Of a stretch of 24,872 bases of DNA, positions 15,582 to 24,872 are shown one piece after another. Both the position numbers and the translations under genes were made by a program. The DNA comes from Irineochytrium annulatum (taxonomy: Eukaryota > Chytridiomycota > Chytridiomycetes > Chytridiales > Chytridiaceae): NCBI GenBank assembly GCA_027600665.1, contig JADGJL010000332.1, positions 1 through 24,872 of the forward strand, in the 5' to 3' direction. A model generated the notes under the pieces. The model was given only the letters and a program-made list of their open reading frames with translations. It was not told where the DNA came from and did no database searches. How positions within the stretch are numbered: position 1 is the stretch's first letter; each line of letters begins with the position of its first letter.

Positions 15582-18500
15582 TCAATGGAAAGAACAAGGA
15601 CACCCACAACCCGACACCGGACATGCGTCGTGCTTCCGGAACCACTCCTGTATATGCGCCGCGTGCCCGCCGTGTCGGCATTGCTGGCACCACGTGAACC
15701 ACAAGTCGAATCGCACTGTAGGAGCTGGTATCGAATTAAAAAAAAAACCCAATTAGCTGATGCACGACCGAAGATTTATTAGGCGACAACATCTTGACAC
15801 TAACCTGATCCGGCGGGTGCATCCGGCGGCGCAGGCTCCCCACCAGCGCCCATCCCCATCAAACAGATGGCACACCTCGGCAATGCCTTTCGACAATGCG
15901 GGCATACGCTTGGATACACGGCGGCCCCAACCCTACTGGTCTGCGCGCCGTTGTTGCCTCGCTTATAGACGGACGAGATGGGCTGGGAGCAGAAGTTACA
16001 GCGAACTTGCACGCTCGCGGAGGACCATGGGTCGCTGTTGTTGGCTGAGGAAGAGGAGCCACCGGCGGCGCGGTTGGAGGTCGCAGAGGAGGTTCCGACG
16101 ACCGATGAGGGGATGGATGAGGTCGCGGCGACGCTGTTCCGGTGGATGTCGAACTTCGCGCGTTGCTTCCAGAGCGTCCACTGGTCCAAAAGCGTACGAT
16201 AACTATCCCGAGTTCTTCTTAGCACAACGCGGTAATTCGTTCGTTTGTAGCGGAAGTAAGACTTACGACTCAATCCAAGGTCCGACACGGGGGAGCGCCA
16301 GCATGCTTGGTATAACTGAGACAACGAGGCAGACGGTCTGGATGTCGCAGGTAATGTCGATGTACGACTCCAACAGATCCAGACCGACGGACCCGAAGCC
16401 GGTTAGCTTGAGCCCGTTCAAGTCGCCCTCCCTCACGGATCGTTCCTTTAGGTCCGCGATGTACCTTGCAAGCTATTTAAAAACGTTATTAACATAGGAA
16501 CAGTCATGATTTGAAGTATCACAGGATTACCTCGTCATCTGGCAGGTACAACAACGCGATGATAAGTCGATCGTTTAACGGCAACGCCTCATCACTCAAC
16601 ACCACCTTCCAATCCCCCTCGCTCGAAATTAACGCAAAAATGGCCCTAAGCCACGGATCCTCCACCTCCCCCGCCAACGACTTGCACAGCGCCAACCATG
16701 CGGCCGACTTCCCCTCCGCCAAGGAGCTCAACAAAATGGCCGCCGCCATTCTTAGCCTTTCATCGCGCGCCTCATTCAACACCCGCACGGCCCGATCCAT
16801 ATCCGAGCAAAAGAACAACGCTACGAAGGCCGCACGCGCCTTTTCCTTTGACTCCCCGCGCGAGGAAATTATGGCCTCGAGCGACGTGCCGTCGGAGGCG
16901 TCGAGCCCGCAGATGGAGAGCGCGAGACGGCGGTTGTTAGACTCGTGGCGGATGAAGGTGCCCGCGGTGGTGGTGTTCGAGAGCGTGCCGTTGCTGAACT
17001 GAGACTGGAGGAGGTCGGAGATGCCGAGGAGGTGATGGCTCTTGTCGGAGGCGGAGATGCGGGTAATGGTTGTGGAAGTCATGTCGGCAATCCACTGCCA
17101 AAATTTAACAAGGGAGTCGTTCGCGGGCGCGAGATTGCTTTTTCTTGCGACAAGCTTGGCGTTCTCTGCCGGCTGATTTGGCGAGCACATTTTATGGGTA
17201 AGGTGCCCAGGATAAAGAGGAAAAACTCACGTCGAACGCATAACCCGCCACCGCGCGATGTTTGATCACCTCCCCAATGTCCGCCGGCTCGAGCCTTGGG
17301 TTCGTCTTCAAGTTCCTCCCATCTGCGAACACAAGTCCACCCTGCGGCCTCCACCCGATGACGGCCGACTCCGAGAAAGCCGAGAGCCGGATGCAATCCC
17401 GCGCGTCAAACGACATGATCTCGCTCCGGAACGGCGTCGAGCTCCCCGGCGCCCACGCAAACGCCATCACGTTCGCATTCAGCGTCACGGACCTGGACTT
17501 CCACACCACCGCCGTCCGGCCATCTCGTTCCTCGCTGCCCAGGGTTCCTGATCCGGTAGCACCCGCGGCCCAGCTCGAAGCGGGCAAGTCGGCCCCACCG
17601 GATGCCTCTCCCCCCTCCGCATCAATACCCATGGTTCGCTCCTCCGTCCTCCCATCGGCGCCCCCAGCTGCACCGCCGCCACTATCCTGCAGCTCCCACA
17701 CCTTGATCGTCCCTGACTCCCTGCCCGAGGCAGCCAGCATCCCCCTTCTGGCAGGACTCCACGCGATGGCCGCGATCCCATGTCTCAGCCCTGCGTCAAG
17801 CGCCAGCACGGGCTCGGCCGTCTTTCTTGCGTCCCAGATGTTCACCGAGGCCTCAGCATAGGAAGCGAAGCACACCCGATCAAAGGGGCTCGGCGACAGC
17901 CCGTGGACGCTCTTTGTCGCGATGACGGTCGTGGGCTGCTGCGCCGCCGCGCCGGCGCGCGTGTCGAATATCCGGATCCACTTGTTGCCCATCCCAGCCA
18001 CGATCGTCGCGGGGGATAAAGGGAACCAGGCGGCGGATGAGACGGCCTCGGAGGTGCCGAGCTGGAGTTTAGGGGTAGAGGAGGCAAGGGAGGAGAGGCT
18101 GCCACCGGGGCTGGGGCTGGTGGTGGGGTTTTGGGCGCGGCCGGTGGCGATGTCCCAGACGAGGAGGCAATAGTCGTTCCTGCATAGGGGTGGGTGATGA
18201 GGTGTTAAAGGGGTCGCTGCGGCTGGGGAGGAAAACCGGACGCCAGGGTACTTCAGGTATACCTCACTTTGTCAAGGCCGGAAAGGAGGAGGTTCTTGTC
18301 CGTCGGGCAGAAGGACACGACGTTACAAGGCCTCGCGTGCCTGCAAGGGCAGGAAAAGAAGCGGAAAGTCAGCCCACCACGCGCGGCAGCCGGACGCCCC
18401 TCACCTCGGCATGAACTCCGCCACGACGCTGACGTCGTCGTCCACCACCTTCGCCACGAGCGTCTTCCCCGTCGCGTTCCCGATCGCCAGCATGTCATCC

Positions 18501-18792
18501 CGCACGTCGAAGTTCTATTTTTAAGCACAAAATCACGGTTAAGCTCACGGCTTACAAGCGCGACGGAGAGCGGGCCCTACTCACCCGCATGAGCACGGTC
18601 TCCTGCACGGTCGAGAGCACAGTCAGGTTGAGCTCATTTTCGGCCTGGATTCATTCCGCGTTACATTTTCGTCACTTGCGGGATCTCGGAACTCACGGCC
18701 GTCTCGTAGGAGCACAGCTTCGCCTCGTTCGAGCCGCAGAGGATCAGCCGCTGGCTCGGCAGCGGGAAGATCTTGTTCGTGCGCGAGGTCAT
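15582..18792 (-). CDS. MIOS: MIOS / Sea4, GATOR2 (SEA complex) subunit (890 aa)
   Basis: MIOS/Sea4 is a beta-propeller subunit of GATOR2/SEACAT, which acts on the vacuolar or lysosomal surface to relieve GATOR1 inhibition of TORC1. Nine exons join in frame: 18697-18792, 18585-18644, 18405-18514, 18263-18340, 17231-18179, 16531-17172, 16267-16472, 15805-16202, 15582-15715. Residues ~1-420 hold WD40 blades (LLVWDIATG, VNIWDARK, IKVWEL). Then comes an alpha-solenoid (FWQWIADM, MDRAVRVLNEA). WIESYRTLLDQWTLW leads to AKFDIHR just before the zinc region. C-terminal cysteine pairs follow: RCNFC (~782-785), CPHCRKALPRCAIC (~814-827), and FTWCQQCRHGGHAAH with the closing C.C.C cluster. Length matches the animal protein (~875 aa). 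An upstream in-frame TGA supports the start. A broken locus lies just upstream on the same strand. Confidence 0.95.
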
Positions 18793-18869
18793 TCATGCAC
18801 AAGTGGGTGTGCGTCTCATTAGAGAAGACGAATTACCACCACATCTGCCATCCTACCAGCCCACTTCAT

Positions 18870-19330
18870 GGCCTTGCCCCTCAGCATCGTAGTCTGCAGC
18901 GAGTCCATCCCGCGATCAAAGAAGTCGTTCGCTTCACCCAGCTCCCCACCTTGACGCCCCCCCGCACATCGCGCAACCAGCGCCGCCCGATCCGGCAGCG
19001 GCAGGGAGGACGACCCGCGCGCCCGGCGCTCGCGCTCTCGTATGCCTCGTCGATCTCCCTTTCGAACAACGCCAACATGTCCCTCCTCGCCCCCGTGCCT
19101 TCACCGTGCGCGCGAGCGGGTTAACGAACGACGAGGTGATATCATATCGCGGGTGACCTTGGCGTAGGCGTCCGCGGTCGCGTTGTAGTGTTCGAACATG
19201 CGTGAACTAGTCGGGGACAGCAGGCGCTGCTGGAGACGTTGGGACTCGATCTGGAGGCCGAGCTAGTGGCGGCGGTTACCGAAGACGGGACAGTCTTTGA
19301 CGAGTAAGTGGGAGCTGGCAACGTTTAAGA
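18870..19330 (-). pseudogene. Broken locus upstream of MIOS, inverted copy of 4840-5285
   Basis: On the minus strand the best frame reads through AAKAVLNVASSHLLVKDC, meets TAG at 19263-19265, and continues as LQIESQRLQQRLLSPTSSRM (ATG 19199) and FEHYNATADAYAKVTRD. It then needs frame changes to follow LALFEREIDEAYESASA. The character is helical, perhaps coiled coil or membrane-bending, but no family is recognised. The other strand shows a short conserved stretch (VTEDGTVFDE) ending at a perfect GTAAGT donor, so the coding strand is not certain. The shared stop with the 4.9-kb copy suggests that decay, or non-coding status, came before duplication. Confidence 0.55.
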
Positions 19331-20607
19331 CGGCTTTCGCAGCAAGGTCGAAGGTCGGGGAGGATGGTACGGCGCACTTCGTGTGCTTGACAAGCCAGCG
19401 CGCCGGAGACGATCGAAAAGCTTCGACGCGCGGGCATCAGGGTGTGGATGCTGACGTTGGTTAGCAAGGTGCGGCGGAGACGTGGGGGCGGATGTCATGT
19501 GGGAGGAACAAGCAGATACAATGCGCGGTGGCGCTTGTGGGGCTACTTCAAAGGCGGCGAGGCCAGCACGGGGTGAGTACTTGAATGGGATGACGATGAT
19601 GGCGTGGCGCGGTCGGTCGGTGTTGTAGCCGCGTTGCTCACACGAAAAACCTTTTTTTTTTTTTCGTTCTTTTCGTGTGTGGTTTCCCTCCTTTCTTACC
19701 TTTCAAGTCTTGCTTTCCTCTTGTTTAACAATTACTGTAATGGAGCTGCTTGCATTCGGAATTCATGTGGATGATTGACGCTTTGTCGTCGTATTTTTTA
19801 TGCTGTGCTTTTCCTTTGAATTTGTATTGGATGTCTTCCGAGATTCTTAGCAACTTTTACCCCTGTTGCCGTGTTCTCACCGGTTTTTATGGAATTCTAA
19901 CGCTTAGTTGTCACTTCACTTCTACTTTCAGTAGAAGGAAGCTCTGCCGTTATTGAGCAACATTGTAAAATATTAGAACGACTGAAATGCGCGCATCAAC
20001 GGGGTTCAAGAGCCCGCATGTTCGGAAAATACTGTCCGTCAAGTGTATTAGATAAAAACAGTAAACAATAAGGGCGCTGATATTTGACCACTAACACGAC
20101 AGAAAGGAAATGGGTAGTCAAGGAACATTTAAAATAAAATTCGAGGGAGCAAGCCACAGTGCCCAAACAGCAGATGTTGACCGGTGGTATGGATAAGGTA
20201 CGTGATATGCAGACGCCTTACTAACAGCAAAGCCAGTACGAGCTCAAAGTCAGCGAGCGTGCAGCCATGGCAATCGTCGGGGAAAAAAGGACGAAAAGGA
20301 ACAACGTTTAGGAGCATAATGAACCAGCGTATGAACGTAGTATACAGGGGCGGAACTAAACAGCCAACAACGATGTGAACGTGAACAAAAGGTAAATAAA
20401 CGAGAGCAACAGCAAGCAAAATTACAACAACATGCAATATCCGAACCAAGCGGCTGGTGGAGAGGAAATATTAAACAACTTCAACGTGCAAGCAGTCATA
20501 AGGCCGTAGAACGTCTCGGCAGGAGAAGTAGCTGAGAATAGACTCGACAATAAATAAGTGTACTAGCGGACGCGAATAAAATCCATGGTATCAACGTGAA
20601 GTCCAGC
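19331..20607. other. Intergenic region downstream of the HMG-box gene
   Basis: No supported gene. The left part (to about 19600) is GC-rich with broken frames. From about 19640 the sequence is AT/T-rich and includes a strong hairpin (19639-19679). The part next to 20608 should be the 3' UTR of the HMG-box gene. A hydrophobic frame at 20129-20449 (minus) has no ATG and was not accepted. Confidence 0.4.
19639..19679. repeat. Perfect 10-bp inverted repeat around a T run
   Basis: CACACGAAAA (19639-19648) is matched by TTTTCGTGTG (19670-19679), with a 21-nt T-rich spacer. It could fold as a hairpin in DNA or RNA. Its place between a broken locus and AT-rich sequence gives no functional hint. Confidence 0.6.
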
Positions 20608-23102
20608 TCAAAGCGCCAGGGGGACCTCCACGTCCCCCATCAGAAGGTCCATGAACGACATCTCCTCCGCCTTCATCGCGACCAACGACCTCAACACGCC
20701 ATGCCCACCCTGTCCGATCGCACCTCCAGACTCATTCTGTGCCCCGACCTCGGGCATGGCGGCATTAGAAGCATCCACCATCTGCACGTCCTCGTTCATC
20801 TCTACGCTCGCGGCGGGCGTCGAGGGGAAGCCGACGCTTGCTCCGCGAGACGGACCGGACGCGAGTAGAGCGCCCGATAGTGACGCGTAATCCAACGCGT
20901 CTCCCTGCTCCCCACCTTCGGCGGCGGCCACAGCGGTGCTCGTGTTGTCGGCATCGCTGGCGCTGGCGGCGGCAGACTTGACCTTCTTGGCGTTCTCGGC
21001 CTCCTCCTCGTCCCAGCGCTTCCTGTCGTCCTCGGCCATCTTCCTGAACGGCTGAAATCCATATATCAGCTATAGCACTTTCATAGACCAAAACCGAGCG
21101 AAGAATAGGGAAGGGACAGGTGCGAACCGCCTTTTCCGCCTCCGACATGGCGGCCCAAGCGGCCGAGGGCGTGCACTCTTCCGTCCCCGTCTTCTTGGCC
21201 GCGAAATCCGAATTAAAAAACATCCACGCATTCCTCCACCGCTTCTTGTTGAGCGGGGCGCCGTTGCGCTTGCGCTGCTTCTTGAACGGTGCGGCGGCGA
21301 GCGTGGCTGCGCGACGGGAAGCAGAAGCGAGAAGATGGTGGAAGGTGGTTTAGTGTACGTAAGTTTTATAAGAAGGGCAGAAGCTAAACACACCGGGCGC
21401 CTCTGTAGCAGGCACCTTAATCGCGGACGCAGGCTCCCTTTTGACGGACACGGCAAGTGTAGCGGCGGAGGCCGATGCCTGCTTGCGGACGCGAGTGGCG
21501 GTCTTGCCGGAAGACTTTGCCGAGGCTGATTGTGGGCCGATGGGCTCGCCCTTTGTCGACGCGAAGGCGGTCTTGCCTAATGTCTGTGCGAAAGCCGTCG
21601 GACCGGTAGAGTCGACAAGGACACCAGGGGTCGCCTGCTCCGCTCCGGCGTGCTCGGCGGCGGCAGACTGCCGGACGTTCACGCCGGGGATATTCGGCGT
21701 CGAGAAGGGTGACAGCGGTTTCGTGGGCAGCTCGCTTGCGGGCGCGTCGAGTGACCACGGAGCTTGCATTGCGGAAGGAAGAAGTGGCATCGAGTTCGAA
21801 GGATCCCGCATCGTATTTAAAGGGTACATCGCGTTCAGCGGGTACCACATCGGCTGCATGTTCCATCCCTGTTGCGATGTCGGCTGGAACGGCACTTTCG
21901 GCGGCATCGGGAAGGCCGGGTAGGGAATCCGAGAGTACATCGCAGGACCGTATTGTTGGGCCCGTTGCGGCTGGCAGAAGGTGTCGGGAGTCTGGAATGG
22001 GTTTAGCTGGTTGCCGGCCTGGTACGGGTTTGGCTGGTGGAAGCTCAGACGCGGCGGCTGGTCAGGGCTCCGGAAACCTTGACTTGAACATAAGAAGGAC
22101 GGCATGATTGTCGGTTGAGGAGGTGGCGCCATCTGCTGGTGCCCAGACGGCGCGGGAATAGCTGTCACCGAGGGCATCGACGGACGGAACTCGGGGGCGC
22201 GCGTGAGAATGTCGGGGAACATGGACGTCCAGAGGTTAGCATCTATCGAATATACCGATGAGCACGGGGTATGAGGTGATGAGACAAAAACTTAGCAAGT
22301 TCATACCATCTCCGGCCTGCAGCAGCATCTCCACCGTGACGTCGTTCTCATGTGCAGCCGGCTCGCGCTTGAAGGGGACGACGGCAGGTTCGACACTCCG
22401 TCGACGTCCGATCTCCTCCCTTCGTAAAATGTCTTCCGCTTTCTCCTTCTTGATCACCACCTCGTCGTTAACCGCCGCCACTGTCAAGTGCTCCGCCTCC
22501 GCCTCGTCTCCCTCAACTGGCACAAGCGCATCCGCCATTGTGGCGACCTCGCTTCTCAACATCTCCAGCGGTGACACCGACAGGTCCCCCATCGTCACCG
22601 CCCTGTTTGTGTCGTCAGTCTCGAGGCACTGCGCCAGGTTGGCGTTCCTCGGCAGACCGCCCATAAGCGGGGGGCACGCGGGAAATGCGCGAGCTGGGGA
22701 CGGCAGCGCCATGAGCGGGGGCAACGATGCGACGGCGGGTGGAGGCGAGGAGACAATCTCGGACTTCTGGAGCTGCTGGTGGGTCGAGTGGGTGTTGCCG
22801 GCGGGCTCGGTGAGGGCGGTTCCCACGGCCTCGGATTCGCCACGGCCGGCTCGAAGGTCCAGCAGCACCATGGCGGCCGCCTTGAGCAATTCGGCGTCGT
22901 AGATGGCCTCTTCTGTAGCATCAAATAGGGAAGGAGCGTCATTGAGGTGTGACGAGAGGAGGTCGGTGAGGTTGAACTTGAGTGGGCGCTCGCCCTCGGC
23001 CTCGCGAACGATGATGGACAGGAAGAACGCAATGTCCTCGGGATCAGTTTCCGGGCTGGTGTTGGTCGTGGACGAGGCCGGCGACGTGGGGGCGGAGGGC
23101 AT
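20608..23102 (-). CDS. HMG-box protein (755 aa)
   Basis: HMG-box proteins bend DNA in chromatin and transcription. Four exons join in frame: 22307-23102, 21394-22242, 21128-21306, 20608-21051. Residues 1-~265 are acidic/Ser-rich, with a helical part (DPEDIAFFLSIIVREAE) and two short acidic or basic patches (VVIKKEKAE, VPFKREPA) that resemble sumoylation-type KxE sites. Residues ~266-540 are Pro/Gln/Met-rich and low complexity. The HMG box spans ~558-631: a basic lead-in (KKQRKRNGAPLNKKRW), then AWMFFNSDF, then AAWAAMSEAEKA joined across an intron to PFRKMAEDDRKRW. The box is divergent in its middle. An acidic tail follows. The last intron has a weak GTTCGC donor, supported by continuity of the box. 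The start is the first in-frame ATG; upstream codons look like 5' UTR. Confidence 0.82.
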
Positions 23103-23808
23103 CGCGGGGTTGGTGGTGTTCAAGGTTGGTTGACTTTGAGAGGTGAAATTCGTACACGCTCGTCCGGGCTTGATCACGATGAATGATCAGGCTTCTTGGT
23201 CGCAGGATCTGAGCGCACACCATCCCTCGACCAACCCTGCAGCTCTCGCCCGGGTGGCGTTACTCTGCTGGCTCGGCCGCGTTCGCCGCCACGATCACGA
23301 AACCTCACAAGAGATGGACCCCCGCGCAGGAAGCAACAAGGCAGATAGGCATAGAATTCTCAATGACCGGTCAGGAGTCGGTTCGCGAGGTGGCAAACCT
23401 ACAAAAACATACCTTCTCCCAGACCGAGTCTTCGCGTATGCTACAGTTGGTCAGTCTCGTATTCGCTCTCCTCTCTAATTTGCGTTCTCGTGTACTTTGT
23501 TTGCCTTTAGTCGCTGGCATCGTATGAGTACAATTGATCAGCATGGGCCAACAGCGAACGCCTGTTCAAAGGAGACGTTTCGTATACAATTGCATACAAA
23601 CAATTACATGGAAACGATTCCCCGTTTAACATGCTTCCATAAATAAGTTCACGCAGCGGGCTGCCCTTTATTGTCAAAAGCATGCTCTCCCCGCTTAGTT
23701 GATAGCAAGCCGTCGAGAAACCGCAAAATACGAAAGGTTAGACAAAAGATCACACCATATTATTCCACAACCGGTTCCTTCAACTTCAAATCAAAAAATT
23801 ATCACTCA
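23103..23808. other. Spacer between HMG-box and RRM genes
   Basis: Holds the upstream region of the HMG-box gene and the 3' UTR of the RRM gene. On the minus strand a strong donor (GTATGT, reading leftward from 23412) could open a 5' UTR intron of the HMG-box gene; no matching acceptor was fixed. No coding sequence is supported. Confidence 0.4.
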
Positions 23809-24872
23809 TCAATAGAACGACTCATTTCGGGCTTGCGGGGGCGGCCCACCGGGGGGGCCGGGCGGGTAATCGCCCCTCGGAGCGTAGTCCTTGTGATAGT
23901 CCACCGCGCGAGGTCCACCTGGCGGAGGACCACGGCCGTAATATCCTCCGCGCCCGCCTCCTTTCGTAAACTTAGAAGAACATCACGCCTAAATTAGAAG
24001 CATACCGTAGTCGGGCGCAGGCGCTCCATATCCACCACGATCGTAGTATCCCGGGTAGCCGCCAGCACCGCCACCATAACCGCCTCCGTACCCGCCGCCG
24101 TAGTACGGGGCGTCATAGGGTCGACCGCCATAATACCTCGAGTCGTAGCCGGGGTCCCCGTGGTAGTCACGGCCATAGCCTCCGCCGCCGCCCGGGTGAG
24201 GCATCCGTCCTCCTCCCATCATCGAACCACCGCCGCCGCCGCCGCCGCCGCCATAAAACTAAATTCCCACCGAAGCCAACAGGTGGTAGCAAACGAAACC
24301 ATTAACCCAACGTTCAAAGAGAATACGTGTTATCCAGCCGCCGCAATTGCTACGCAATCTTCCCGTGGCCACACCTTCATATTATCCCGCCTCCACCCAT
24401 CACCATCACCGTCCTCCACCACAGGGAATGCAAGAGAAACCGAACCCAAAACAATCCGTAGAACCATGCCCACCTCTCGCACTTCCAATCTCCTCCCATG
24501 CCATTCATAACCATCAAACATGCCTGCGATCCAGTTAGCCTTCAGGAACACCAAGACTTCGCCTACTAATCGCATTCTGGGCCTCGTTGACGGTCTCGAA
24601 CAAGACGGTGCCTGTTCCCTTCGACCTCTTATCAGGACCCTCCATCACATCAGCGCGAACAACGGTTCCTGTCAAAGAAAGTGAGAGGGCGAAAAACGAA
24701 AATCGACAAAAACATACCAGCAGATCGGAACAAATCCTTCAAATCTTGCCAAGCAACGATGTAGGGCAACTGACAAAGCTTAGATTCCAGACGAACCGTG
24801 TTAACCTACGTTCCCGACGTAAATCATCCTTCCGTTCGTGTCCCCACCTCCCATCGGCCCGCCCCTCGGACC
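23809..24872 (-). CDS. RRM protein with glycine-rich tail, Gbp2/Hrb1-like (5' end outside window)
   Basis: Gbp2/Hrb1-type proteins are nuclear RNA-binding factors that accompany mRNA through splicing control and export. Visible exons: 24810-24872 (open at the right edge), 24718-24769, 24567-24668, 24474-24523, 24006-24258, 23809-23960. They encode one RRM: RNP2 is MIYVGNLPY (split by a 40-nt intron). WQDLKDLFRSAGTVVRADVM follows, then RNP1 as KGTGTVLFET, and the closing MFDGYEWHGRRLEVRE. After a 215-nt intron comes a Gly/Tyr-rich tail: poly-Gly from a CCG repeat at 24222-24250, many GGY units, and a Pro-rich end closing in RNESFY. Introns of 40-49 nt are otherwise typical of this window. Further N-terminal RRMs or RGG parts would lie outside. 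The exon ending at 24474 is the least certain join. Confidence 0.85.
24222..24252. repeat. CCG microsatellite encoding poly-glycine
   Basis: A run of CCG/GCC triplets at the start of the glycine-rich exon of the RRM gene; on the coding strand it gives consecutive GGC glycine codons. Length is likely to vary among strains. Confidence 0.8.

Noticed and set aside
19995..20025. T-arm-like sequence suggesting a tRNA
   Set aside because: The stem has a mismatch and no anticodon arm or acceptor stem can be placed around it. No tRNA or rRNA gene was found elsewhere.
20129..20449. Hydrophobic minus-strand frame resembling a small membrane protein (Pmp3-like 'ADF' segment)
   Set aside because: No ATG, AT-rich composition, poor match to the family pattern, and it lies in the expected 3' UTR of the HMG-box gene.

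Overview
The window reads as nuclear DNA of a zoosporic, chytrid-like fungus. Coding regions are GC-rich, spacers are AT-rich with homopolymer runs, and genes are broken by many short GT-AG introns (about 40-90 nt, one of 215 nt). Gene content fits an opisthokont with a flagellum-related cytoskeleton: a TPPP/p25-alpha protein, an INSIG protein and a GATOR2 (MIOS/Sea4) subunit. This placement is inferred from gene content only.

Layout. 1-414: tail of an unidentified + strand gene. 0.57-2.2 kb: repeat territory, with two 134-nt direct repeats (about 85% identical) and a decayed Ty1/copia-type Gag. 2.77-4.17 kb (-): a seven-exon TPPP/p25-alpha gene with two copies of its C-terminal signature. 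4.8-7.1 kb: decayed coding matter, including a broken locus whose diverged inverted copy lies at 18.87-19.33 kb. 7.2-10.05 kb (-): a TKL-like kinase joined to about ten Sel1 repeats, carrying an apparent 1-nt frameshift and an in-frame TAG. 10.3-11.5 kb (+): an exon-like scrap, a diverged copy of MIOS exon 1, and a low-complexity ORF. 11.77-13.17 kb (-): an intronless divergent protein kinase. 14.5-15.4 kb (+): INSIG-like membrane protein. 15.58-18.79 kb (-): a complete nine-exon MIOS/Sea4 gene, converging on INSIG. 20.6-23.1 kb (-): HMG-box protein. 23.8 kb to the right edge (-): 3' part of an RRM/glycine-rich protein of Gbp2/Hrb1 type.

The genes do not form a pathway cluster. MIOS (amino-acid signalling to TORC1) and INSIG (sterol/ER control) are neighbours, but nothing in the sequence shows joint regulation. 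The most unusual points are the doubled TPPP tail, the damaged kinase-Sel1 fusion, and the scattered inverted fragments of the MIOS locus, one of which lies at the 5' end of another ORF. Exon boundaries were deduced by reading splice signals, phase and protein-family continuity by eye; none was tested by alignment or RNA data.
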